Positions 1 through 10,974 of a DNA stretch of 64,000 nt are shown piece by piece. The DNA is taken from positions 8,210,658-8,274,657 of the forward strand of contig NC_030854.1 of assembly GCF_000208745.1 (NCBI RefSeq). Reading direction: 5' to 3'. The translations under genes were made by a program, and so were the position numbers. The notes beneath the pieces were generated by a model that was not told the origin of the DNA, ran no database searches, and worked only from the letters and a program-made list of their open reading frames with translations. The stretch comes from Theobroma cacao (Eukaryota; Streptophyta; Magnoliopsida; Malvales; Malvaceae). Position 1 is the first letter of the stretch; each line of letters begins with the position of its first letter.

Positions 1-1130
1 GTCACATTGGTAAGCGAGTTTTCGATATTGGTTTAGGTGTTTAGAATTGTTCATGGTTGATAATGTGGGTAATAATATATATTTAATTATGATTGAAAAT
101 TATGGATGATTTTAGATGTTATTAGTATTTTTAGGTTAGATGTTAATGATGAAATTTATTAGTATGATAATAAATTTTATATATGTTATTTACGTTAAAT
201 TATATAATATTTGAGGTTATTATTATTTATTATAATTATTTTTATAATTATTGATTTTAAATTTGAATAATAAAATTATATTTAATTATAAATATTTTAA
301 TTTAATCGTGTTAAATATGTTAACTTTATTAACTATGTTAAGAAAAAATTATGTTTAATCTTATCATGTCGTGTAACAAATCTTAATACGTTAAATAAAC
401 GTGTTAGTTGTATCATGTTACATAGTTATTAAACGTATTAGTATACATATTTTTAAACGTTGACATAAATAATTATTCATATCATATTTAGATTTAGTTT
501 TATCATATTTCGTATCTTAATCGTATCTACATGATAAAAATAAAAAATACAAATTACCGGCTCTAATTCATGCAATACAAAATCTTCTAAAAATGTATAT
601 GAAAAAGAGATTTTAATTATAATTCTGACCTAAACAGACTTTTCATCCATTGTGAAAACTGAGTCTATAGATACCTAGTAAATAGAGTTACTTATTTAGA
701 AACAAATTACTACTAAAAACCAAAAAAATCCATATATTGAAAATAATGACAAGTATCATTGAACAATATATAATCGCTTGCTTTTTGCCGTGGCCAAGCG
801 TGTTGACAGTTTTATAATAGCAACTTTTCTGTTTTAAGCAATTAAAGGAGTCATTATTTAGCCTGAATAATTTTGAGAAATAAAACAAAACGTGAGAATT
901 AAATATTTAATTAATATTGTTCCAAAAAGATAGAATAAGTAATTAGTCAGTGATACTGTTATGTGATGAATCATGTTGAAAGGAGCCTTTTAGCGATTAC
1001 ATGAGAGCGACCTGATCGTAGCCGCATCTCAATTAGAATATTTTTTTTCTTAAAATAAATAAGTTGCTTAATTATTTTAATATTTTTCTAAAGTAATGCA
1101 TTGTCTCCTCTAATTAAAAAGCATGCTCCT
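1..1130. other. AT-rich intergenic DNA, no gene seen
   Basis: Very AT-rich low-copy-looking sequence. The only open frames are short and show no domain or codon pattern I recognise. I see no repeat boundary or RNA gene here. Confidence 0.6.
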
Positions 1131-2969
1131 CACGTGTAAAACCCCCAATATTATAGGTGCGCCTGCCGGTTGAGTGGCTTTCAAATAGTAATTTCTTTCA
1201 ATTAATTAAAAATCCCGCATTAATTGGACAACTGTAATTAAGTTTTAATTAAATTGTTAATTAAGCGTCTTAGTCATCTAATTAGGTGCCCAGAAAGGTG
1301 TTATTCATGCCATGCATGGAAATCACAAACTTAACCCTAAGAGCCAGTTGGTCAAAGGCCAAAGTATTGTTTCTTAATTTGGTTGTTAATATACTAATCA
1401 CATTAATTTAATGGCTAGTGATTAAAATTCTAGTACAACTATTGTCCAAAGAAATGGCCCAAAAATTTTTATTTTAAATTATATTTTCATTCTAAGTAAA
1501 TAAAATTAAAAAAAAAACCCCTTAAATTCTAAAGCACTTTGATAAAAGATTCATACGATTCAGCATGTGTATAAACTATAAACATATTCGTAAGCTAAGC
1601 TGGCGCTTGGCTTGTGGATTTTTCGTTTGCAATGGATTTTATGTTATAAAAGCAGTTGCATGCGACACGTGCTAACAATGATAACAAGTCAGATAGCAAT
1701 GGTAACTAGCAAATTGAGCTTAACCAAAATAGTAGGGGCATAACCTTTTCAACGTTATTTTTGAAGTAAAATAAGGAAAAAGGAAAAAGGAAATGCTGTC
1801 ACTGGTTAATTTCGCAAGAAATGAGAAATAAATCCACGTGGACAGATAGGATTACGTTTACAGGTGAATGAGAAGTGGCCTATGGATAAGAAAGAAAGGC
1901 AAAGGCCAAAGGCAAAAGGGACTTTGGGAAATGGAAATGCTCCTTGGGGGCTGATCCAGTGTTTTGTACTGACAATTGTAATGATTCACTTTTGCTTGAT
2001 TTATGCTTTTTGATTGATTGACGTGATGATATAATAATAAGCGGAGCAGAGCAGAGCGGAGGAGAATTCACCTGCTCCTAACCTTACACCCATCACTCCA
2101 CTTGCAAGTTGCATTTCTCCCTCTGGGCTGTGGCTATTAGATCGTCACACCACATGGAAAAGTTACATCTGGCAATGTTGTTGGTCCAGACTTTTCTTCT
2201 ATATTTGTGTCTTATGAGAATTTCTTTTCCTTTTCCAAGGAAATGCTACAACTTATACTTTACTCCCGACTATGATTTCTTTCCTCCTGCAGCAATGCCT
2301 CAAAATAAGTTTGAAAACAAAAGGCAATACTATTATTTTAGGTTAACATTACAAACTTCAGAGAATCAATGAGAAAGTTTGTCGTCGTGTAATCCTTTAA
2401 AGAACATGTTGTTTCCAAGTTTGACAGGAAGCATTCATTGCATTTCATTGATGAAATGACAGGCAATCGAGTCCAAATGACTAACAACAGCCAAAAGAAA
2501 AAAGAAAAAAAACCCTGCCTCACTCACACCCAAAGCTAGCCAACATCTATCTATTATAAAAATAATGCGTGGCCGGTGATCCAAATTCCAGTCCACAAAT
2601 CCGCATCGCACGTGTAGTGTAGCAGCAACAATAAAAAATTACAACAGTCGGCACGTGAATTTTTTGTCTTGAAAAGGTTTTCCTTTTCGATTTTTCTTTC
2701 AATTATTACTAATATTATTTTGAAACGAGTTCCTGTCAATTTTGCCGACAACTGTTGTCAAACTCAAGCAACGACGTGGAGGTAATGACACCCGGTGGAT
2801 TATTCAACCGGCATGGAAAGATCTCCGACCATGCAATTAAGATTTTAACGGCGCGAAAAGCAAAGCAATGGCCCCCACGAGATTAGATGAAAGGGACAAG
2901 ATAGATCTAGTATTGTACCTGTTGGTGGATAGGGGGTCCACACTCCACAACGAGAGAGTGACACACGTG
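1131..2969. promoter_or_regulatory. Cluster of six CACGTG G-box/ABRE cores
   Basis: CACGTG occurs at 1131, 1666, 1835, 2609, 2652 and 2964. In DNA of about one-third GC, chance predicts roughly 0.2 copies in this span. CACGTG is the core bound by plant bZIP and bHLH factors in ABA- and light-responsive promoters. The last copy lies about 90 bp before a possible first exon at 3,055, and GC content rises towards that point, so the span could be a promoter region reading right. Function is inferred; the motif count is directly visible. Confidence 0.4.
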
Positions 2970-3054
2970 GGGCAAGCCGCCGGTTAAATAAACCGACACA
3001 GAGGCAAAGAAACGATTGAGGGAATGGCACGAGCGCGCGCAGACAGAAGAGAGC

Positions 3055-3092
3055 ATGGGGCAGGGAGGTTCTGCTTTTTCTTTCTTTCCGGG
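3055..3092 (+). CDS. Possible first coding exon of an unidentified, probably disrupted gene
   Basis: An ATG at 3055 opens a 12-codon stretch (MGQGGSAFSFFP) that runs into a good plant 5' splice site, GG|GTGAGT, with GT at 3093-3094. It is preceded by a GC-richer leader and by the CACGTG-rich region. An upstream ATG at 3024 opens a different frame. No downstream exon can be recognised: copia and gypsy remnants begin about 450 bp further on, so the gene, if real, was probably cut off by insertion. A non-coding leader exon or a chance match is equally possible. I do not recognise the product. Confidence 0.2.
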
Positions 3093-3212
3093 GTGAGTTG
3101 CTGTCAAACTATTAATGGCTTTGTGTCGAGTTCTTTTGATGTGTAGTTTTTAAATTTGATTGATGCTTGTGTTTTGTTCTCGATATTTTCAAAAAAGCTT
3201 GAGTCCCAAGGG

Positions 3213-3231
3213 ATGAATGAATGAATGAATT
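3213..3231. repeat. (TGAA)n microsatellite
   Basis: Four to five tandem ATGA/TGAA units. It lies in what would be the intron of the candidate gene starting at 3,055. Confidence 0.7.
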
Positions 3232-3539
3232 GACGGTTATCGTGCAGTTTGATTTAGTTAGCTTCAGCTAAGTAAGCTTCATACGCTGTTTTTGTTTTTG
3301 TTTGTGTGAGAGTACAGATAACAATGCTTTAAAGTTGTTTTTTGTACATATATATTGATCAAATAATGTAATTGTTTTATTATATTTAAATAAATTATAT
3401 TTTATAAGAAAAAAAAATCTTTTATATAAATAAATATAAAATTAATTTTATTTATAATCTAATTCTAATTAAATATAATAATCTAATTACGTAATGATAT
3501 TATATTATAACTCTAACGAAATAATATGTGCTATCATCT

Positions 3540-3799
3540 TACATCTGCCTCAAACTCAATTTTAGTTTAAACACTAATTCTTTAATAGACTACGAATATG
3601 AGTTTCTGTAAAGATATCAACAATTTGATTAAAAAAGGTTACAAATGTGAGATGAAATGTTCCTTAAGTCAAACGATGATGCACAAATGACAATCAATTT
3701 CTAATACTTGATGCACTCATGAAACACATTATTGTGAACAAACTAAATAGTTTTATGATTATAATATTGAAGGACAATGGCAAAAGTTTGGATAATAAT
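3540..3799 (-). pseudogene. Ty1-copia RNase H C-terminal remnant (left part)
   Basis: Read on the minus strand, scattered frames resemble the end of copia RNase H: a stretch like NNVFHECIKY followed in another frame by LEIDCH, matching the family pattern (N-x-V-F-H-E-R-T-K-H-I-E-x-D-C-H). Stops and frameshifts are many. It continues the RT/RNase H remnant at 6803-7740; the two halves are separated by the solo LTR at 3800-6797. Confidence 0.5.
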
Positions 3800-4796
3800 T
3801 GTCGCAATCCAAATTTGGGGGTCATGATCAATGCACGAGTTTGACAGGTGAAGCTTGCGAGATCCAAGTAAGCCTCATAATTATTAATAGATTTAATCGC
3901 AAAACACAAATTCAAAGGTTTATATAACCTTCACGTACTCATTTCATAACATAACTTTAAAAAAATTCACATTAAATGCCCTTTTGGCACATGGTACGTA
4001 CATCAATGTTCCACAATATTCATAAAGCCATAAATTGGCTAACTTCACGGGTTTGTCCCATACAACTCTTAATCAAAATAATAGCAATATAATGCCTACA
4101 GATCTCAAATTATAACATAGTCTAAAACTAAAATCCGAAAGTGAAAATGACTAAAAGATTGGGGTTCAGCGGAGTGGACACATTAGATGGAGAATGCTTA
4201 CTAGATACCAAAATTGTCTATCCAGAGATGAAGCTGGTCATGCAAATCCTGTAACCTTTTTATCTACACAAGGTACAACAATTGGGGTGAGTCATCTACT
4301 ACTCAGTGAGTGGGAGCTAAACAAAAGCATATTAAAATGTACAAAGATATGTAATAGAGGTAAATCATAAGGTAAGCATAACTATTAATCAAACATCTCC
4401 GATATATAAAGTGTGCGTGAATCATCCTAATATCCTTACACACATCACATTAAACTAAGTCTTTCCATGATTACCTTTCAAACTGCGTACCCACTATCAT
4501 AATGAATCCAATCTATGACTTCATAAACGGTACTTATTAAAGTAGGCTTATATCGAAAGTCATTGTTAAAATTATGTTCCTCGGGAAGTCACATTGTTGT
4601 TGGGAACAATATTGAAACCACACACATTATTGCTTACCTTAAAGTTTTCTCAAAGACAAATATTTATTCATTTCTCATGAGTACATTAATAGTCATATGT
4701 TCAGTTAGTATAACATGCTTTCACAAAACAAATCATCATAATCAAAGTATAGTCAATAAGGGGTCCTTCTTGGACATAATCATGTATGGTGGCCAG

Positions 4797-5070
4797 TTGA
4801 CAAAGGTAAATGATGCATAGTGCTAAAGCAACCAACGAAGAGTCAAATCAAGCTTGGTATCAAAGTAATTGATGGAGAGTCAAATCACGCATAGTGCCAA
4901 AGCAACTGGCAAAGGTTCTAATCAAGCACGGAGTCAAAGCATTTGGTGGAGGTTCAAATCACTCACAGTGTTGAAGCAACTAATGGAGGTTCAAATCACG
5001 CACAATGTCAAAGCAACTGGCGAAAGTTCAAATCACGCTTAGTACCAAAGTAATTGATGGAGAATTAAAT
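4797..5070. repeat. 37-bp tandem repeat, about 7 units
   Basis: Successive units begin at about 4797, 4834, 4871, 4908, 4945, 4982, 5019 and 5056, an exact 37-bp step. The recurring core is like GGTTCAAATCACGCACAGTG followed by AAAGCAACT. Units have diverged by substitution but show no length change. It lies inside solo LTR A. Confidence 0.85.
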
Positions 5071-6227
5071 TACCATCATAGGGATAGGACTTCACTCAAC
5101 CATAATCAAATCAATGTTCGAATTTCATAACATCGGACGAAACACATATCCACATGCAAGGCCATAATGCCATTAACTCCACACATAAATATATATCATA
5201 CTCATCAATTAATCATGGCTTAATAGCCTTACATGCTTAATCAGTTCAACATCAATTAATCATGTGATTGCACACATCAAATATATAAGCACAATGCTCA
5301 TTCAATAGGTTATTCATCATATACAATTATCTCCAAAGGCATATCCTGATCTTATACACAATTGGGCAGCCTAATCACTTTAGTGTAATACAACAATTGG
5401 CTCGTTGCTCATAACTCAACATAGATAGACCTTGTAGTCTAGATTCCATATGCAATTCAAACCAAACTTAGTGCCACCATGTGGCTTACAATAAGGCACA
5501 CTTATATATCAACATATATAAATAATTTACAAGCCTAGGCATAACTATCTAGGCATTGATTCACCAATCAAGTACCATAGTAGCACATTAACAATGCGTT
5601 ATGTATCACATGCATTAATTCAAGCACTCAAACAAATAAACCCCACTCATAGTGACAAATTGAGAGTGTTTGCAATAGCCATAACCGAATTCTCCTTGTT
5701 GTCAATAATTGTCTAGTACAACAACCCATCAATAGCTTTCAAATTTAGAAATTGTGATCCTCAAGCTCTAACTCTTCCTAAATAGAACATTTTCACTAAT
5801 TTGCCTTAGTTTCCAACAATTTTTCAACATCTCAAATAAATGCTAGCATTTCAAACTAGCTCAACTTCTAGCTAATCATAGTTACAAACCTATGTTTCAG
5901 ATTCTAGGTTCACTTTGCTTAAATTCTTACCTTTAGTGCTGGATTCAACCAACTCAAATCCTCAAATCTCCAAAAACTCAAGGGGAGATAGCAACCAAAG
6001 TTAGAGCAACACAAATTTCATATTATAATCGATTAAATAAAAAATCAATCGATAAAAAGGTTTATTCTTACCTCTATAATGGTTTCCCAAGCTCCAAATC
6101 ACTTTAAACTGGTTTAAAAATCTGGTGGGAGACTTATACCTTCATAGGGGGTAGAGTATGGGGGTGTTTCCTTTTGTTTATCAAATGGGCGGAACACCCA
6201 AAGTCCTTTTATTTTTGCAATTTCTCA

Positions 6228-6536
6228 TGCATCTATCGATAGATGGGATGCATTTATCAATAGATCTTTCACGTTTTTCAACATTTTGCCCTTCATCTAT
6301 TGATAGATTTGTTGAATTTATCGACAAATGTGCACTAAACACATTCTCATTATTCTCATGTTATCTATCGATAGATTTCATGAATCTATAGATAGATTGT
6401 GTTCCAAATACTCAAATTGTTTATGGGTGGACATCTATTGATAGTTGCTTGAATCTATTGATAGTTGTTCTTTAGTTTGTTGTAAAACATTTTCTTTTAT
6501 TTATCGATAAACTTAGAACATCTATAGACAGATCAT
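6228..6536. repeat. Array of ten palindromes in five pairs, core TCTATCGATAGA
   Basis: Palindrome centres fall at 6237.5/6258.5, 6301.5/6322.5, 6369.5/6390.5, 6439.5/6459.5 and 6505.5/6526.5. Within-pair spacing is 21, 21, 21, 20 and 21 bp; pairs repeat every 64-70 bp. The first copy is a perfect 16-bp palindrome, CATCTATCGATAGATG. The array lies 260-570 bp from the start of LTR A in its own (minus) orientation, so probably in U3. Confidence 0.85.
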
Positions 6537-6802
6537 GTTCATATTTCAATTTTTCACAACTCCAAGCCTTCAAATTCATTTCTCTAAATTGCCAATACAT
6601 TTTCATTTCAACCAACATCTCAAACCATCCATAACACTCAAGATTTTCATACATGTACTCAAATATAATTCAAAGTCCTACTATATGGACGTACACATCA
6701 TTAAAGTGTACAAGTATACACATTTATCTTTAAATTAACTCACCAAATAGCTTAGTTATCATTACGCATAGCCCATATCAAAGTCGGGGGTGTTACAATA
6801 AC

Positions 6803-7740
6803 ATCCTCTAATAATCAACGAAACTAAAGTAACTCTAAAGTAACATATACAAGAGTATGATGTTTAGACTCAGAGTTTGAATAGATTGTTACAATTTGTT
6901 TCTTATTTGGCATGAAAATCACCCAAAAAGAAATAATAATCTACGGTTAAGCACTGATTTGTAGGACCACTTGCCTAGTTTGCATCAGAATACTAAGATG
7001 GAATTAGAGAAGAGTATGTAGAGAAGTGAAGCCCATGAAAGAGTGTGCTTTTAATATAGCAAAAAATAAGCAGAATAGTTGAAAAATGAGATGATTGTGG
7101 AGCAGCCATAAATTGGTTGACTAAATGAACAGTATAAGCAATATTAAGTCTAGTCATTATGATGCACTAATTCCTAACCAATTAGTAATATAAAGTTAGA
7201 TTAGTAAGAGGAGTGTTGTCTATTGAAATAAGTTTAGCAATATGTTTCAAAGGAGTGGAGACAGTTTTGTTGTCAATAATATCTGATTAAGAAAGTAAGT
7301 CAACTGCATACTTAACTTTAGAAAGATAGTAACCACCAAAGGTGAAGGAGATTTCAAGCCCTAAGCAAAAACTAAAAGGGCCAAGACCTTTAATTTCAAA
7401 ATGTCGACTAAAATACTATTGTAATTCTGCAAAGTCTTATCATCACTAGTTATAATAATCTCATCCATGTAGAAAAGAAAAAGAACAATGCCATGATCAG
7501 TATGTCGAATAAATAATGTAGAATCATGAAGGCTAGAAGTCAAACCAAGTTGAGCAATAATGGAATTGAATTTTACAAACCAAGCTTTTGTGTTTTTTTT
7601 TTTCAAACCATATAAAACTCACTAAAACTTTTAGACTTTAATAGGAGGATAAAAGTAACTAGGTGGAGGTAACTTATACATTTCGTCTTGAAAAAATACA
7701 CCAATGGTGATTTGGGGTTGACTTATGCTACTAAGTCTAA
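6803..7740 (-). pseudogene. Ty1-copia reverse transcriptase/RNase H remnant (right part)
   Basis: On the minus strand, fragments in shifting frames follow copia RT order. A stretch near 7,600-7,700 (MYKLPPPSYF, then VLYGLKKKNTKAWFVKF) matches the family pattern (Y-M-x-x-P-P-G-Y ... L-Y-G-L-K-Q-x-P-R-A-W). It is followed at 7361-7606 by LHDSTLFI and FYMDEIIIT, the position of the YVDD catalytic box, here degraded to YMDE. Downstream frames keep pieces of the RNase H linker (A-K-x-E-T-N-C, L-L-E-D-V) up to the LTR A junction. Many stops make it inactive. Confidence 0.65.
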
Positions 7741-7779
7741 TGTTAGCTAGGTTGAGGTACTTAAGCTTTTCTCATTTTT

Positions 7780-8345
7780 CAAGTGAATCCTAAATCCAGT
7801 CAAGAACCAAGGAAAAAGATCATAAGACAATTCTCAAGGAAAAGGCTTCAAAAATCAATATCCAAGGAAAACACTACAGGGTTGTCGTTAGACAAGGTTT
7901 GGAGAGGTGCGTGTGCTTGTCAAAATCTCTTCTTACTTCTCTTCCTTGCCTCTTAGGTTTTAAGTTTTAGGTTAAGTGCATCTAAAGTGCAGTATAAGCA
8001 ATTTAAATATAGGCAATTGCATTAATTCTACTCCTATTAGGACTTTACATAACTTTTATGCTATTAGTAAAATTGACTTGACAAAATTGAACCCTTCAAA
8101 ATATGTATTTAAATGTCAATAATTCTTTTCAATTAAGTCCAACTTAATCCATAATTTTACATTCTAACTTTTAATCATTTTATGTGTGTGACCTATTAAG
8201 TTTATAATATGTTGGTAATGAATATGAATTATAATTTTAGTCCAATAAGAGTTAGATGAATCAAACAATTTGCATCATCATCATCAATTCCCTAATTAAT
8301 TAGTTCCATATTTATAAGTCAAAACTAACATATAGCAATGTGTCA
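7780..8345 (-). mobile_element. Old LTR copy, left part (same family as 27,680-29,643)
   Basis: The stretch around 8,130-8,230 (CAATTAAGTCCAACTTAATCC ... TGTGTGACCTATTAAG) aligns with 28,525-28,600 in the well-defined solo LTR at 27,680-29,643. The outer left end is not resolved; 7,780 is approximate. It resumes at 10,975 on the far side of a gag-only gypsy element. Strand is inferred from the TATA-like motif of the intact copy. Confidence 0.5.
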
Positions 8346-8822
8346 TTATTACGCATCGACACTATAGCACTTTAGCTCAACTTCCTGTGACTTTAAACTT
8401 TGAAAATTAAGCTTAAGTAAGCCTTAAAACCTACAAAACAACGAAAGCAAGAAAGGAAAGAAGAGGAGATAGCTTGATAGAAATGAGAGTTTTTATTCTA
8501 AAACTTGATGTGCTTTACAAATGAAAAAAGGATATTTATTCACTGATAACCCTTTTTTATCTATTTACAATTTAAATACAAGATATGATTAAGGGATTTA
8601 AGTTTGAATGGATATTATATCTATAACATTGAAATTTAAATTATGATCAAATCTACATTTAAATTCAAATATACATTAGTTAATACAAGAGGTCAAATCA
8701 AATAAGATTTTCCTAAAAGTGTGCGAACAATTTTACCTTGGTAAGTTGGTTAGGTCTCTAGTTTGGCTTGCTAATCTGCTTGGTTTACTAGTCTATCTAG
8801 GTTGAACTCTTAGGCCATGACA
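8346..8822 (-). repeat. 3' LTR of the gag-only gypsy element
   Basis: Diverged copy of 10516-10974. Shared landmarks are TTTAAACT, AAACCTACAAAACAACGAAAGC and the terminal CTCTTAGGCCATGACA. The start is placed by alignment to the partner and is uncertain by about 15 bp. Confidence 0.6.
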
Positions 8823-9439
8823 CCCTCATCCACTCAATTTAGGAACACCATTGTTGTTAAGAAATGAATGTTTTTGTACACTATCATGTTGTGGTCATTC
8901 TCTCGCACGATTTTGCCTCGAACAACCTCGCTCTATGCACTATTGGCTTGGGCTTCCTCGCTCTACTTGTTGCTTTTGTGCATTTTTACTTTGGACACCC
9001 TTACCTTGTGCATTGTCCCATTGTGTGCCAATCCCTTAGGAATCACTAACTTGATGTTCTTGCCTTATGCACATTTCTTTGAAATGCATTATCTCCTTAG
9101 GAACTTGTTGTGGACTAGTCCACCATTTCCTCAGCCCTTTTGTATCAAGATTTCTTGGATAGTCTTGATAGTTTCATGCCCATGTCTTGGGCCTCTTGGC
9201 CCGTCGCCACTGATCGTGGTCTTTCAAGGACCATATAACATTCTATTGTCGTTTATTGCTCTCCTAAGTACTACATGATGTTGCTTAATCTTAACGCTTC
9301 TAGGCTCCCCTAGATGTGGATGGTGACATTCTCCACCACTACACTGCCTTCTCTTGGATTGTATGGTAAGTTTGAATGTTTCTTTTTCTTTTTATAACAT
9401 TAAGCTTCTTAAACGTGCCCACTAATTGGATCCCTTTAC

Positions 9440-10470
9440 ACACTGGTCACCACTTTTGTTACTTTGATCCTCCTCATTCATCAAGATGGTCACAAGCTTT
9501 TTACGTATAGAGAAATTCCTCGTTCAGTGTGATCTTTCACATAAGAAACATTTGGCGAGCTTCTTTTCATTGCCTTTCCACTTAGCGACTAACTTGGTGT
9601 AATGGTGTGGCAATTTTTCCTCAACCTTTTCTTTTGACCCATTATTCTTCTCTCTTTCACCATTGGCATTCTCCATGGGTGAAGATGAATGGAGCTCGAT
9701 TAAACTCTAGACCACCATTATGGCTTGGGTGAAGTCTTACATGTCTGTAAGCTGGAGTTCTTATTTTGCCTTTGGCTTCAAGCCATCTATAAACACAAAC
9801 AACGTATCTTTCTTTTTTAGATCATTAATCTTCAACAGTAATTTGAAAAATCCTTTAACACATTCTCTTACATCTCCTTATTAGGTTACCTTTTTAAGCT
9901 TCGCTCAAGTTTCATCCTCGACATACTCAAGATAGAATTATTTCTAGGACTCTTAGCCCAAGTGATGATGGTTGCTTCTTCAAGCTTCATATCGCACTTA
10001 CGTCTTCACCACATTAAGGCTGTGTCCATTAAGTAGATAGTGGTTGAATTGATTCGCAGAGCATCTTCCATGATTCCCATAATTTTGAAGTATTGTTCAA
10101 AGCTCCACAAGACGTTATCAACCTTATTGACCTCTTGCTTACCTTGAAACTCTTTGGACTTAGGCACTTTCAATTGAGCCTTTATTTGAGTAGTTGGCAC
10201 ACCACCCTCCATGATTAACTTAAGTGCGATGAGCTCATCCTTAAGCTCCCATACCTTTTATCGAAGTGCCTTAACTAGCTCTTTAAGTGCCGCATCTCAC
10301 TGATTGAACATATCCATTGATTCATTAAGGGTTGACTATAACTCCCCATGAAACTTATCGTCTTGGCACCTCAGCTAGTTGATGTTGGCTTCAACCTTCT
10401 CAAATCTATCACTCATGTCACCCAAGACCACTTCCACATTTGATGGGTGCAAACTAGTTAGTAGTGGAAG
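9440..10470 (-). pseudogene. Ty3-gypsy gag remnant
   Basis: Minus-strand translation between about 10,010 and 10,210 reads KVPKSKEFQGKQEV...VDNVLWSFEQYFKIMGIMED, the start of a plant gypsy capsid (Retrotrans_gag) domain: P-x-P-x-x-F-x-G-x-R, D-N-F-L-W-x-x-E-Q-Y-F. It continues in broken frames to the lysine-rich zone near 9,500 where a zinc knuckle is expected; no clean CCHC survives. Gag would have packaged element RNA in cytoplasmic particles. Frameshifts and stops show it is dead. Confidence 0.6.
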
Positions 10471-10515
10471 CCATCTCTCTCTTCGACTCTCTTGGCTCTA
10501 ATATCGACTATCACA

Positions 10516-10974
10516 TGTTGAGAGTTTAGCTTAACTTTGTGCAGCTTTAAACTCTAAAATCTAAGTTTAAGTAAGCTTTAAAACCTATAAAACAACAAAA
10601 GCAAGAAAGAAAAGAAGATAAGATAACTTGAGAGAAATGAGAGTTTTTATTCTCAAACTTGGTGTGCTTTACAAATGAAGAGAGGTGTATTTATAAGCTA
10701 ATAACCTTCTTTATCAATCTATAATTTGACAAGATAAAGCTTAGGGATTTAAATTTGAATGGGTATCATATTTACAACATTCAAATTTAAATCTTAATCA
10801 AATCTATATTTAAATCTAATATACATTAGCCAATACAGGAGATCAAATCAAATAAGCCTCTCATAGGGGTGTGCAATCATTTCTAGCTTTTGGTACATGG
10901 GTTAGGTGTCTTGTTTGGGATACTAGTATGCCTGGCTTTCTAGTTTGTCTAGATTGAACTCTCAGGCCTTAACA
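10516..10974 (-). repeat. 5' LTR of the gag-only gypsy element
   Basis: Partner of the repeat at 8346-8822. Its left edge, TGTTGAGAG, lies nine bases from the primer-site complement at 10495-10506, and its right edge is GGCCTTAACA. On the minus strand it therefore reads TGTTAAGG...CTCAACA. Confidence 0.6.

Larger units (their letters stand above)
3800..6797 (-). mobile_element. Solo LTR of a Ty3-gypsy element (LTR A)
   Basis: On the plus strand it starts TGTCGCAATCCAAATTT and ends GGGGGTGTTACA; the reverse complement is the usual TGTAACACCC...GCGACA of this gypsy lineage. The left edge aligns with the LTR beginning at 62,115 (TGTCATGACCCAAATTT). It is flanked by ATAAT (3795-3799) and ATAAC (6798-6802), a 5-bp target duplication with one mismatch, and it interrupts a copia RNase H sequence that resumes on both sides. 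No gag or pol and no second LTR are present, so this is the product of LTR-LTR recombination. It contains a 37-bp tandem array and a palindrome array. Confidence 0.8.
8346..10974 (-). mobile_element. Gag-only Ty3-gypsy element with two short LTRs
   Basis: Two diverged direct repeats bound it: left about 8346-8822 and right about 10516-10974. Both contain AAGCTTAAGTAAGC-like and GAGAGTTTTTATTCT stretches and end GGCCATGACA and GGCCTTAACA. Next to the right repeat at 10495-10506 is GCTCTAATATCG, a 9/12 match to the complement of the tRNA-iMet primer site, so transcription runs right to left. The 1.7-kb interior holds only a gag remnant; no protease, RT or integrase is recognisable. It sits inside an older LTR (7,780-11,880). 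The left LTR edge is approximate. Confidence 0.65.

Noticed and set aside
4797..6536. CRISPR-like regular repeats in LTR A
   Set aside because: Plant nuclear LTR context, 37-bp units without unique spacers, palindromes too short, and no cas genes.
8851..9278. 136-codon and overlapping plus-strand open frames rich in Leu, Pro and Cys
   Set aside because: They lie antisense within the gag-only gypsy element, show no motif and overlap other open frames.
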